DNA of 52,284 nucleotides, from positions 1-52,284 of the forward strand of contig JABWCD010000034.1 in the NCBI GenBank assembly GCA_013359265.1, read 5' to 3'. Position 1 is the first letter of the stretch, and each line of letters begins with the position of its first letter. The notes beneath the pieces are model-generated. The model did not search any database. It worked only from the letters and a program-made list of their open reading frames with translations, and was not told where the DNA came from. A program made the translations under genes and the position numbers. Origin of the DNA: Candidatus Hydrogenedentota bacterium (GTDB taxonomy: Bacteria > Hydrogenedentota > Hydrogenedentia > Hydrogenedentales > SLHB01). Below are positions 41,752 through 49,852 of the stretch, one piece after another.

Positions 41752-42500
41752 TGCAGGGCCACCGTTTGCGCGTCGATCGATCCGTCCTCCAACGTGGTCG
41801 TCGGACCGTGCATGACCGCGTACGTCGTAAACGTCGTCTCGCCCGTCTCCGCAAGCGGATCGATGAATGTCAAATCGATTCGAATCGCTTGCGGAATGCC
41901 TGACTTCTCTTCGTGCTCGTCTCGGATTACAAATTCGGCGGGCGCGGCCTCCGATTCGCCGAATAAGCCGCCGCCCTCTTCCGGCTGCACCCAGTAGTAA
42001 TGGAAGTCCAGTTTCTTCACACCGGCCGCGAGTTCAAACTGCGATTCGCTGCCCAGCTCGATAATTGTGTCGTCAATCGTGCCGTCCTCGGGTGGGGCCA
42101 CGGGCATGGGGCTTTCCACCGGCCGCTCTTCGCGTATGAGCAGCTTCCCTTCGCCGTCGGGATCGGACTTGACGCGGTACGTGATCCACAGCACCTTCGG
42201 TTCCGCGCCCTCTTCCACGTCCATCGGCCGCGTCACCGCGTAGAACTCGAACTCGTCCTTCGATCCGACGAACAGGTGCGCCGCGTCGGGAACCATGTTT
42301 TGCAGTTCGCGTGTCATGACATCGAGCGCAACGCGCGCGTCTTGGTACACCGCGATATTGGACTCGCCAATCTTCCACATACTCACGGACGACGAAAACG
42401 CCGTATACACCGTCCCCAGCACGATCGCGAGCACTGTGCTCGCGACGAGCAACTCGGCGAGCGTGAAACCGTCGTTATGCGGGTGGAGGCGCGATCGCAT
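41748..42500 (-). CDS. gspJ: GspJ-like minor pseudopilin
   Basis: The product has 250 residues. Prepilin motif MRSRLHPHNDG then FTLAELLVASTVLAIVLGTV, with Glu at +5. The beta-rich body (LFVGSKDEFEFYAVTRP, ITYRVKSDPDGEGKLLIREE) matches GspJ. It overlaps gspI by 26 bp and gspK by 4 bp, so it is translated as part of the operon. Confidence 0.85.
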   Translation of the reverse strand: MRSRLHPHNDGFTLAELLVASTVLAIVLGTVYTAFSSSVSMWKIGESNIAVYQDARVALDVMTRELQNMVPDAAHLFVGSKDEFEFYAVTRPMDVEEGAEPKVLWITYRVKSDPDGEGKLLIREERPVESPMPVAPPEDGTIDDTIIELGSESQFELAAGVKKLDFHYYWVQPEEGGGLFGESEAAPAEFVIRDEHEEKSGIPQAIRIDLTFIDPLAETGETTFTTYAVMHGPTTTLEDGSIDAQTVALQ

Positions 42501-42957
42501 CGGCTTCCTCCAAAGTTCGGATTCGACCGCCCGGAATCAGTGTTTCGGCAGTCGCGCTGAACTCGCGGTCCGCGCGCGTCCATGCGATGGTCACGGAAAT
42601 CTTGCCCAGGTATGCGTCGGGCAATCGCGGCGGTTCGAGAAAAAACGGCTGCAAATCCGCCGGAATGGCCGGCGTCGGAATGTCCACCTTCGCGACCGAC
42701 CACGAATACGAGAATCGTGGATTCACATCGCCGAAACTGCCTGACCCGGAATCCCCCTCCGTCATTTCCGGCTGCAACTCCAACTCCCCCATCTTCTCTT
42801 CCATGAGAAAGCGCGCCGTCGTGTAGTCTTGCGCAATTGCGCGCGTCTTGCGCGCTTCGAGCAGCGCGCGATTGATCGCCAGCACGCCGACACTCAGCAG
42901 CACCATTGCCACGAGTGTTTCAATCAGGACCCACCCTTCGTTACGGCGCGCGCGCAT
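42475..42957 (-). CDS. gspI: GspI-like minor pseudopilin
   Basis: The product has 160 residues. The leader MRARRNEG is followed by WVLIETLVAMVLLSVGVLA, with Glu at +5 but Trp instead of Phe at +1, which prepilin peptidases usually tolerate. ATG 42957 shares its first base with the last base region of the gspH stop (TGATG). Longer reading of the frame lies inside gspH and is not used. Confidence 0.85.
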   Translation of the reverse strand: MRARRNEGWVLIETLVAMVLLSVGVLAINRALLEARKTRAIAQDYTTARFLMEEKMGELELQPEMTEGDSGSGSFGDVNPRFSYSWSVAKVDIPTPAIPADLQPFFLEPPRLPDAYLGKISVTIAWTRADREFSATAETLIPGGRIRTLEEADAIAPPPA

Positions 42958-43460
42958 CAGTCTGTCTCCACCTCGAATTGGCCGATGCGCCCCTTCGTCT
43001 TGATCGTAATCGCTTCGTGCTTGTCGTATTTCAGCTTGACCGTAGCGTAGTCGCACGCGCCCCCCGGATAGAACGCAATATAGTGCGCTTTCAACTCCTT
43101 GTCGAACGACGCCTTCGGCTTCTCGAACTCGAGCGACTCCGGCAGCCGCTCGCGCGTCGCGCCTGCATCGTCCACTTCGGAATACGCGTCCTTCCCGTCC
43201 TTCTTGCCGCCGTGGCGCATCAGCCAGTGCGTACCCCTCTCGTGATCGAGATAGAAGCGGTATTCGGTCACGTCGGCGATCGCGCGCTCCTGCGCGTACT
43301 TCATGCGCGCAACCAGATCGCGCGTCACCTTGTCGCGCCGCGCCCACGTGAGGGAGCCTTGATACATCGGCAACACCGCCGCGGTCATGATCATCGCAAT
43401 CATGAGTACAACCACCGCTTCGAGGAGCGTGAACCCGTTCTTTTCGTTCAGCGGCTGCAT
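42957..43460 (-). CDS. gspH: GspH-like pseudopilin
   Basis: The product has 167 residues. Leader MQPLNEKNG, then FTLLEAVVVLMIAMIMTAAV with Glu at +5. The globular domain (MKYAQERAIADVTEYRFYLD) matches GspH/FimT-type minor pseudopilins. It lies between gspG and gspI with 15 nt to the gspG stop. Confidence 0.87.
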   Translation of the reverse strand: MQPLNEKNGFTLLEAVVVLMIAMIMTAAVLPMYQGSLTWARRDKVTRDLVARMKYAQERAIADVTEYRFYLDHERGTHWLMRHGGKKDGKDAYSEVDDAGATRERLPESLEFEKPKASFDKELKAHYIAFYPGGACDYATVKLKYDKHEAITIKTKGRIGQFEVETD

Positions 43461-43475
43461 GCGAAGATTATGAAG

Positions 43476-43877
43476 CTAGTTGGATTCGCCCGTGTCGATG
43501 TCCCACACGGAGATGTCGTCTTCAGTGCCCGAAATGCGATCGGCGCCCATCGAGTACAAGTCATACTTGTTCTTCTTCCCCGGGTACGCATATACGTATT
43601 GTTCGCCCCAGCCGTCGGGCTTAATCTGCTGTATGTACGAACGCCCCGCCTTGTTCGGCACGGCAAGATCGCTCAACGATTTCGGGTACTTGTCCTGGTG
43701 CTCGAGCGCATACGCCTCGATCGCGTTCTGGTACACGGACAAATCGGCCCGCGCCCGCACCTCCCGCGCCTGGTTGCCGCGGCCCGCCACCGCAAATGCG
43801 ACCATGCCCGCGAGAATGCCCATGATCACCATCACCAAGATGAGCTCCAACAGCGAGAAGCCCTCATTCGCTCTCAT
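43476..43877 (-). CDS. gspG: GspG major pseudopilin
   Basis: The product has 133 residues. Leader MRANEG, then FSLLELILVMVIMGILAGMV with Glu at +5. The C-terminal half has the GspG pattern: YALEHQDKYPKSLSDLAVP, KPDGWGEQYVYAYPGKK, and SMGADRISGTEDDISVWD, which includes the calcium-binding loop region. ATG 43877 is chosen because GGAGG lies 8 nt upstream; the GTG at 43892 would overlap that ribosome site. It is the main pilus subunit pushed by GspE. Confidence 0.93.
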   Translation of the reverse strand: MRANEGFSLLELILVMVIMGILAGMVAFAVAGRGNQAREVRARADLSVYQNAIEAYALEHQDKYPKSLSDLAVPNKAGRSYIQQIKPDGWGEQYVYAYPGKKNKYDLYSMGADRISGTEDDISVWDIDTGESN

Positions 43878-43895
43878 TTTCATTTCCTCCACACG

Positions 43896-45107
43896 TCACG
43901 AAATATTTGCGCTCATGGTCAATATCGGCATGAGCATCGAAATAACGAGCCCGCCGACCAGCACGCCCATGATGATGATCATGAGCGGTTCGAGCAGCGC
44001 GGTCAGCGTCTTCACCGCGCGATCGACTTCGATGTCGTACGCGTCCGCCATGCGCTTGGTCACACCGCCCAACTTGCCGCTCTCTTCCCCGATCACGAAC
44101 ATGTTCACCACCATCGGCGGAAAGTGCTTCGTCTGCGCGAGGCCCGAACTGATGCTGTCGCCCTCGGCCACGCGCGCCTGAACGATGTCCACTTCCTCCG
44201 CAATCGCGCGGTTGCTCAACGTCTCAACCGTAATGCGCAGCGATTTCAGCACGGGCACGCCGTTGTCGAGCAGGGTCCCCAACGTGCGCGCGAACTGCGC
44301 CATCACATATTTCTGCACAACCATCTTCACGACCGGAATGCGCAGCGCCAGCCGATCGAAAAACATGCGGCCCGCCGGCGTCCTCCAATACGAAACAACA
44401 CCCGCGACAATTGCGGCGGCCACCAACAGCACCGCCCACCACCACGTGCCCATGAACCCGCAGATCGCCAACACAATCTTCGTCGGAATAGGCAGTTCGA
44501 CATTAAAATCCTTGAACAGCAGCAAAAACTTGGGAAACACAAACGACGTGAGAATGAAAATCGCCGCGGTTCCCATGAACATCAGAATCGCCGGGTAGAT
44601 CATCGCCGACACGGCCTTCGCGCGCAGTTCTTCGTCCTGCTCCCCGAACTGCACCATGCGCCACAGCACTTCCTCGATCATGCCCCCGGTTTCGCCCGCG
44701 CGCACGAGATTGCAGTGCATCGACGTAAAGACCTTCGGGTGACGCTCCATCGCCTCCGCGAACGTGCTGCCCTTCTGGACGTCGTCGCGCAGTTGCTCGA
44801 CCACGGCGAGCAGCTTCGTATTCGTCGTCTGCTGCGCAATCGTGGAAAGCGCTCGCGTCAGCGGCATGCCCGATTCGATCAACGTCGCGAGTTGGCGGAA
44901 GAAGATGTTGCGCTCTTTCAGGCGCACGCGCGTCAACGCGCGCAACAGCGCGTCCTTCTGCTTCTCCCCCGCGTACTCCTCGATCGAGATCGGAAAGTAG
45001 CCCATATCGCGCAGGCGCGCGGCCGCCGCGCGGCGGCTCTCCGCCTCGAGCACACCGCTCGTCGCGGGCCCTGGCCCCTTCTTCACCTCGTACTGGAACT
45101 GCGGCAT
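43896..45107 (-). CDS. gspF: GspF inner-membrane platform protein
   Basis: The product has 403 residues and three membrane helices (AVLLVAAAIVAGVVSYW, MIYPAILMFMGTAAIFILT and a C-terminal IIIMGVLVGGLVISMLMPIL). Two T2SSF domains are visible: FFRQLATLIESGMPLTRALS and QFARTLGTLLDNGVPVLKSL, each with the duplicated motif. FPPMVVNMFVIGEESGKLGG is a family signature. It sits 1 nt after gspE. Confidence 0.93.
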   Translation of the reverse strand: MPQFQYEVKKGPGPATSGVLEAESRRAAAARLRDMGYFPISIEEYAGEKQKDALLRALTRVRLKERNIFFRQLATLIESGMPLTRALSTIAQQTTNTKLLAVVEQLRDDVQKGSTFAEAMERHPKVFTSMHCNLVRAGETGGMIEEVLWRMVQFGEQDEELRAKAVSAMIYPAILMFMGTAAIFILTSFVFPKFLLLFKDFNVELPIPTKIVLAICGFMGTWWWAVLLVAAAIVAGVVSYWRTPAGRMFFDRLALRIPVVKMVVQKYVMAQFARTLGTLLDNGVPVLKSLRITVETLSNRAIAEEVDIVQARVAEGDSISSGLAQTKHFPPMVVNMFVIGEESGKLGGVTKRMADAYDIEVDRAVKTLTALLEPLMIIIMGVLVGGLVISMLMPILTMSANIS

Positions 45108-45108
45108 G

Positions 45109-46839
45109 TCAGGCCTTGGCGTCGTCGAACACGTCGGACTCCGCCGTCACGCGGACGACCTCCTCGAACGTCGTCGTGCCTTCGCACACGCGCAGCCATC
45201 CCGAATTGCGCAGCGTCTGCATGCCCAATTCGATCGCCTTGCGCTTGATGTGCGTGGACGGCTCGCGGCGAATCGTCATTTCCTTGATCGCGTTCGCGAA
45301 CGGGAGCATCTCATAGATCGCGATGCGCCCGTGGTACCCCGTGTGGCGGCACGCGTCGCACCCGCGCCCGCGCCGGAACGCCGCCCCCTTCGCCTCCTCC
45401 GGCGAACGGCCCAACTGCGCGAAGTCCGCCGCCTCCGGTTTGTACTCCTCCGCGCAGTGCTTGCACACGCACCGCACGAGCCGCTGCGCAAGCGATGCAA
45501 TCATCGTGCTCGCGATAAGGAACGGCTCCACGCCCATGTCCGTCAAGCGCGTCACTGCGCCCGCCGCGTCATTCGTGTGCAGCGTGCTAAATACGAGGTG
45601 CCCCGTAAGACTCGAACGAATCGCCATCTCCGCCGTTTCGTAGTCGCGAATCTCGCCCACGAGCATCACGTCCGGATCGTGCCGCAACATCGAGCGCAGC
45701 GCCGACGAAAAATCGAAACCGATCTGCGGCGCCGTCTGCATCTGCGTGATGCCCTTCAACTGATACTCGATCGGGTCTTCGATCGTGATGATCTTGTGTT
45801 CGAACTTGTTCAACTTGCTCAACGCCGCGTAAAGCGTCGTCGTCTTTCCGCTGCCCGTCGGGCCCGTCACCAGAATCATCCCGTGCGGGCGCGTCAGGAA
45901 CGTGTTGAACAACTCCAAATCCTTGCCCGTGAACCCAAGCTGTTCGAGTGTCAGGAACATCGACGAACGGTTCAAAATGCGCAGGTTCACCGTCTCGCCG
46001 TGCGGCGTCGGCAACACCGACACGCGCAAATCGAACTGCTCGTCGCCCAGCGACGCGCGAATCTTCCCGTCCTGCGGCAGCCGCTTCTCAGCGATGTTCA
46101 GGTTCGCCATGATTTTCACGCGCGACACGATCGCGGGATGGAACCCGCGGATCGACGGCGGCGTCGGCACGCCGTGCAAAATACCGTCAATGCGATACCG
46201 CAGACGCAACTGGTCCTCGAACGGTTCAAGGTGAATGTCCGTCGCGCCCGTACGAATCGCCTCCGCGAACAGCTCGTTCACGAACTTGATGATTGATGCG
46301 TCGAGATTGTCGTCGCCTAGATCCGTGCCCGCATTCGCCGTATCGAGACTGACAACCGTCGCCGCATTGTCCGCATCGCTCAAAATTCGCTCGACCGTGT
46401 CCGCCCCCACGCCATACAGCGCCTTGCTCGCCTTCGCAATCTCCTCCGGCGTCGCCACGACAATCTCGACCCGCTGCTTCTTCAACACCAGCCGGATATC
46501 GTCCAGCAACTGGTGGTTCAACGGGTCGCACACCGCCACCACAATCGTCCCATTGCGCTCCTGCACCGGGACGAAGTTGTAATGCGTCGCGAACCGCGCC
46601 GGCACCTTCCCGACAATCTCCGCCGGAATCTCCATCTTGCTCGGCGCGACAAACCGCATCTCGCAAAAGTCCGCCAACGCCCGGTAGACCGCCTCCGCCG
46701 TCGCCACCCCCGTCTGCACCAGCGCGATCGGCAACGCGACCCCCCGGCTCGCGGCGTCCTGCCGCGCCTTGGCAAGCCGCGCCTCGTCGAGAATCCCGTC
46801 CCGAACCAACTGGCGCTCGAACGCTACTTCACCGGACAC
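45109..46839 (-). CDS. gspE: GspE secretion ATPase
   Basis: About 576 residues. The N-terminal MshEN-type domain (QLVRDGILDEARLAKARQ, FVPVQERNGTIVVAVCDPLN) precedes the ATPase core: TGPTGSGKTTTLYAAL (Walker A), ITIEDPIEYQ (Asp box), VMLVGEIRDYETAEMAI (Walker B) and LVFSTLHTNDAAGA (His box). CVCKHC and CDACRHTGYHG form the four-Cys zinc site. It powers pseudopilus assembly at the cytoplasmic face. The frame opens with TTG 46854; GTG 46839 is favoured since GGAG lies 9 nt upstream. It is the first gene of an eleven-gene operon in the order E-F-G-H-I-J-K-L-M-C-D. Confidence 0.93.
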   Translation of the reverse strand: MSGEVAFERQLVRDGILDEARLAKARQDAASRGVALPIALVQTGVATAEAVYRALADFCEMRFVAPSKMEIPAEIVGKVPARFATHYNFVPVQERNGTIVVAVCDPLNHQLLDDIRLVLKKQRVEIVVATPEEIAKASKALYGVGADTVERILSDADNAATVVSLDTANAGTDLGDDNLDASIIKFVNELFAEAIRTGATDIHLEPFEDQLRLRYRIDGILHGVPTPPSIRGFHPAIVSRVKIMANLNIAEKRLPQDGKIRASLGDEQFDLRVSVLPTPHGETVNLRILNRSSMFLTLEQLGFTGKDLELFNTFLTRPHGMILVTGPTGSGKTTTLYAALSKLNKFEHKIITIEDPIEYQLKGITQMQTAPQIGFDFSSALRSMLRHDPDVMLVGEIRDYETAEMAIRSSLTGHLVFSTLHTNDAAGAVTRLTDMGVEPFLIASTMIASLAQRLVRCVCKHCAEEYKPEAADFAQLGRSPEEAKGAAFRRGRGCDACRHTGYHGRIAIYEMLPFANAIKEMTIRREPSTHIKRKAIELGMQTLRNSGWLRVCEGTTTFEEVVRVTAESDVFDDAKA

Positions 46840-46859
46840 TTCTGCACGCTCCAACCATA

Positions 46860-47170
46860 GCCAACTCTTGCATTTTCAATATGTTACTCCACTCGATCAC
46901 GCAGCGCAACCGGCGCCCGAATGTAACGTGTTGTCACCCAAGATCTCACTGCTACCCGCTGAAATCAGAGCGTTTCAAGGTCGGCTGCACCGCGTGCTCG
47001 TGCTCTTGCTCGTCATCGTACTCGATCTTTTCGAGTATCGAGTGCAAGCACGGTGACGACTCACGAAGCAGGAGCACGAAACAGACGGTGTCCTCAAACT
47101 TGAATTGCTCTAGAAACGAACGCGGACGGTTCATGGTTTACACACGAATGCTAGAAGTCCGTCAGGAGGA
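46860..47170. other. Gene-free stretch before gspE with a degenerate repeat
   Basis: This holds the gspE promoter region on the minus strand (AT-rich AACATATTGAAAATG just upstream), and a copy of the TCGT/GCTCGTG repeat at 46994-47062, which includes the hairpin ACTCGAT-CTTTT-ATCGAGT-like palindromes near 47019-47042. A 60-codon minus-strand frame here (46952-47134) is explained by the repeat and is not called as a gene. Otherwise nothing is seen. Confidence 0.5.
46994..47062. repeat. TCGT/GCTCGTG degenerate repeat, copy B
   Basis: The plus strand reads GCGTGCTCGTGCTCTTGCTC then GTCATCGTACTCGATC. The minus strand reads as EYDDEQEHEHA. It is related to the blocks at 10632 and 48653, all with the CAC/GAG-rich strand on the minus side. 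Confidence 0.5.
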
Positions 47171-47893
47171 CTACTTCCGCTTGCGGCGCAGGGCCGCCCC
47201 GAACAACTTTCGGATCACCCGCCACGAGTCCCGATACTTGTTGAAATGCGACGACGGATTGCCCGTCTCGTAGATCGTGCGAATGGGCGACGCGGCAATC
47301 TTGTACCCGCCCTTGGCCGCGTTGACGAGTATCTCCATCTCCGTCTCGTAGCGTCCGCCGCGGATCGTCTTCAGAATGTCCTCGAGCAAACGGCGCGAAT
47401 GTATGCGGAAACCGGACTGCGTATCGGGAATTGCCGCGCCGATCAACAGGCGCGTCGTCATCGCCGTGAACCGGTTGCCAATCTTGCTGCGCCACGGCAC
47501 ATGCGCCCCGTCAAACGTCCGCGTCCCAATTACAAGGTCCGCGCCGTCCCGCGTGAACGTCTCCCACAGATTTGGCAGCTCGCCCGCGTCGTGCTGCCCG
47601 TCCGCATCCACAATGACAACGCCGGTAACGTCGTCCGCCGCGAGCGCCGCGCGAAACCCCGCGAGCATCGCGAAGCCCTTCCCCTTGTTCTCCGGGAATT
47701 GGATCACGCTCGCTCCCAACGCCTGCAACGGCGCCGTCGCGCCGTCCGTGCTGCCGTCGTCCACGACGACCACGTGCTCGAGCTGCGCCAACAGCCCCCT
47801 CACAACCGGCTCGACGCGCCCGCCCGCGTTGTAACACGGCACGACCGCCGCCAGCCGTTTGCGCATTTCTCCGCCAGTTTCACACTTTTCCAT
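47171..47893 (-). CDS. Family 2 glycosyltransferase (polyprenyl-phosphate sugar synthase-like)
   Basis: The product has 240 residues. AAVVPCYNAGGRVEPVVRGL, VVVVDDGSTDGA and VVIVDADGQHDAGELP are the GT2 nucleotide-sugar and DxD motifs. IGTRTF and IPDTQSGFRIHSRRLLEDIL are typical of dolichol-phosphate-mannose-synthase-like GT2 enzymes. There is no membrane helix, so it probably acts at the inner face of the membrane. ATG 47893 lacks a clear ribosome site; ATG 47866 (GGAG only 2 nt upstream) is an alternative. Confidence 0.82.
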   Translation of the reverse strand: MEKCETGGEMRKRLAAVVPCYNAGGRVEPVVRGLLAQLEHVVVVDDGSTDGATAPLQALGASVIQFPENKGKGFAMLAGFRAALAADDVTGVVIVDADGQHDAGELPNLWETFTRDGADLVIGTRTFDGAHVPWRSKIGNRFTAMTTRLLIGAAIPDTQSGFRIHSRRLLEDILKTIRGGRYETEMEILVNAAKGGYKIAASPIRTIYETGNPSSHFNKYRDSWRVIRKLFGAALRRKRK

Positions 47894-48040
47894 GGTCAGC
47901 TATGACTGCCTCTCGCAACAATTTACCACGACCGCCCCGTTCACGGAACTTTCTGTCAACCGTTGTGTTCGATTGGACAACCACCCGCGCCACGGGATGC
48001 GCACCCGGGCAACGCGGAGCAACCAAGAGAGGAGATGCGT

Positions 48041-48481
48041 ATGAACAGGGTTTGGGCTTTTGGCGTACTTGTGACTATCGTCGCCGCGCCGGCGTTTGCC
48101 CAGGGCGAAGAAGGGCATCCGTGCCCGCCGCCGCTCGGGCGGTTGATCAAGGCCGCGGACGCGGACCAGAACGGCGAAGTAACCCTCGAAGAGTTCCTCA
48201 CGAAGTTTCCCAACGCCACCGAAGACCGCTTCAATAAACTCGACAAGAACGGCGACGGCGTGCTCTCGAAAGAGGACATCCCCTGGCACGAGCGCGCACG
48301 CATATTGCGCCGGCTAAAAGAAGCGGACACCAACGGCGACGGCAGCGTAACCCTCGAGGAATTCATGGCCGCCTTCCCCAACGCCGACGAAGCCGCGTTC
48401 CACCGGCTCGACCGGAACGACGACGGCGTAATCAACAAAGACGACTGCGTGCGGATCGAGCCGGCCACACCGTCGGAATAG
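48041..48481 (+). CDS. Exported EF-hand calcium-binding protein
   Basis: The product has 146 residues. A signal peptide (VWAFGVLVTIVAAPAFAQ) is followed by four EF-hand loops: DADQNGEVTLEEF, DKNGDGVLSKED, DTNGDGSVTLEEF and DRNDDGVINKDD. Helix spacing between loops follows two EF-hand pairs. It would bind Ca2+ in the periplasm or outside; the partner is unknown. ATG 48041 has GAGAGGAG 6 nt upstream. EF-hand and TSP3-type Ca-binding proteins both occur in the window. Confidence 0.85.
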   Translation: MNRVWAFGVLVTIVAAPAFAQGEEGHPCPPPLGRLIKAADADQNGEVTLEEFLTKFPNATEDRFNKLDKNGDGVLSKEDIPWHERARILRRLKEADTNGDGSVTLEEFMAAFPNADEAAFHRLDRNDDGVINKDDCVRIEPATPSE

Positions 48482-48518
48482 CCGCCGCACCGTCACTTCA
48501 CGAGAACTGTAATCCCCA

Positions 48519-48555
48519 GGCCGCCCCGCCCGTGTGGGGCGGCCTACCCTGTTTT
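48519..48555 (+). terminator. Terminator-like hairpin after the EF-hand gene
   Basis: A 9-bp perfect stem (GGCCGCCCC 48519-48527, GGGGCGGCC 48536-48544) with an 8-nt loop, followed after a few bases by GTTTT. It lies 38 nt after the EF-hand stop. The U-tract is weak. Confidence 0.55.
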
Positions 48556-49015
48556 CACGGCGAACAAAACGCACCGCTGTACCGTTGCACACAGACACCC
48601 CAGTTGTGCGTGCCGGCCAGCCAAAACATTTGGAGATACGACGTAGCTGCAGTTTCGTGCTCACGCTCGTAATCGTGCTCGTAATCGTAATCGCACACTC
48701 GATTTGCACCGAAACCTGCGGGACATACCGGCTACGACACTTCCTATACTGCTCTAACGCATGTCACCTTGATAGCCGGCTTTTTGGGCATTTAACGCCC
48801 ATTTATTGTATTGTTGAACAACTCTGTGCTAGACTAAAAACTTGGGAGCCGGGAACTGGGACCTGATTCGCGCATGTCGGGCTGCGAACAATCCTCGGCC
48901 GCGCGGTGTCAAAATAGGTGGATCGACGTCCCGCGTGTCGAAGCACGATGAAGTTGCCGTGAGTACACGGTGGAATGATACGAATCCGTCGGCTTGACGA
49001 AACTGGAGAAAAGCA
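48556..49015. other. Gene-free stretch with repeat copy C and a candidate promoter
   Basis: No gene is visible. It contains the degenerate repeat at 48653-48713, a small palindrome TGGGC-ATTTAAC-GCCCA (48785-48801), and AT-rich sequence with TTGTAT (48806-48811) and TAGACT (48830-48835) at 18-nt spacing. These could drive the lipoprotein gene at 49016. The rest up to 49015 holds only its ribosome site. Confidence 0.4.
48653..48713. repeat. TCGT/GCTCGTG degenerate repeat, copy C
   Basis: The plus strand reads TTTCGTGCTCACGCTCGTAA then TCGTGCTCGTAATCGTAATC; the minus strand reads as DYDYEHDYEREHE. It is the most regular of the three copies. It is located between the EF-hand and lipoprotein genes. 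Confidence 0.5.
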
Positions 49016-49273
49016 ATGTTCCAAAAAGTACTGGCGTTCGTGGCGGTTGGTTTGCTGGTGGCAGGAAGTTTGGGTTGCGGTGGCGGAAGTCCTACGGTAT
49101 ACGAAAGCCAACCAGGCCCAATCGCAAACCCGGCCCTCGACAGGGCCCTACAGAAAGAAGCGGCTGGTGAGGAACTCACTGGCAAGGAAAAGCGAATTCT
49201 CGAAGACGCGCGCGAAGCCGGCGCGGTGCCTGGTGGCGCTGGCGACGCGGCGGCCGCGCCCGCGCAGCAATAG
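49016..49273 (+). CDS. Small lipoprotein, 85 aa
   Basis: A signal peptide with lipobox (AVGLLVAGSLGCGGG, cleavage before Cys21) is followed by a low-complexity, Gln/Ala/Gly-rich body with one charged helix (LQKEAAGEELTGKEKRILED). There is no known family. GGAG lies 8 nt before ATG 49016. The Cys should be lipidated and anchor it in the outer or inner membrane. Confidence 0.65.
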   Translation: MFQKVLAFVAVGLLVAGSLGCGGGSPTVYESQPGPIANPALDRALQKEAAGEELTGKEKRILEDAREAGAVPGGAGDAAAAPAQQ

Positions 49274-49448
49274 CTCGGAATGCTGTCGGGCCTGAATCGT
49301 CATTAACGGGATCGACGCGCGGATCAGATTCGCGTTCTGCCCCGACAATATACTCGACTGATAATGCTGGCCGATATCGGTCGCGCGCCAACCACGCACG
49401 TCGAATTCGGCCGGTTTATTTTTCCTGCACACCCATGAAAGGCCGCCA

Positions 49449-49829
49449 TCACTTGCGCTTAGACTTTCTCAGGATCACCACGAATATCGCTGTGAGTTCA
49501 TCGCACTCTTTATGGAGAGCCTCCAATCGTTTGGATGGCATGAGTCCGCTTTCTGCAAGTAGTTCAAGCCAATACGACGTCTCCTCCAATTCTCGGAGAC
49601 AATCGCCAGCCTTCGCGATAAATTCGGGTTTGCTGCGGCCCCGGTACGCTTCCCGATAGTTCGCGCCGACTGACGTTCCCGAGCGAAGGACTTGGCGTCC
49701 GAGTACCTGCGCGGCCGTCGTCTTCGGAAGATGTGAGTACATGCGAACTATCCGCAGCGCAATGGCTTTTGTCCTCTCCCGAAGATCAATTACTTCTTTC
49801 TTACTTCCTCCTTCTTCAATCACGCTCAC
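49449..49829 (-). CDS. Four-helix-bundle protein of the 23S rRNA intervening-sequence (S23) family
   Basis: About 126 residues. VIDLRERTKAIALRIVRMY, then RQVLRSGTSVGANYREAYRG and ELEETSYWLELLAESGL are the family signature. The name comes from genes in rRNA insertions; the function is unknown. The start is unclear: GTG 49829 or GTG 49823. Ten consecutive C (plus strand 49833-49842) lie directly upstream of GTG 49829, read as G10 on the coding strand, and an upstream TTG at 49856 would place this run within the frame. It lies behind the FGE-like gene on the same strand, about 23 nt away. Confidence 0.8.
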   Translation of the reverse strand: MSVIEEGGSKKEVIDLRERTKAIALRIVRMYSHLPKTTAAQVLGRQVLRSGTSVGANYREAYRGRSKPEFIAKAGDCLRELEETSYWLELLAESGLMPSKRLEALHKECDELTAIFVVILRKSKRK

Positions 49830-49832
49830 GCG

Positions 49833-49842
49833 CCCCCCCCCC
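49833..49842. repeat. Ten-base homopolymer (G10 on the coding strand) before the S23 gene
   Basis: A C10 run on the plus strand at 49833-49842 immediately precedes the likely GTG start of the S23 gene. Runs of this length can slip during replication; whether it controls expression is unknown. Confidence 0.5.
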
Positions 49843-49852
49843 ACGCAATCCC

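Noticed and set aside
42906..45248. A 780-codon plus-strand reading frame over the gsp operon
   Set aside because: It is antisense to gspH, gspG, gspF and part of gspE, very Arg/His-rich, and lacks any family similarity.
46952..47134. A 60-codon minus-strand frame between gspE and the GT2 gene
   Set aside because: Its EYDDEQEHEHA segment is only the translation of the dispersed repeat; no ribosome site or family similarity was seen.
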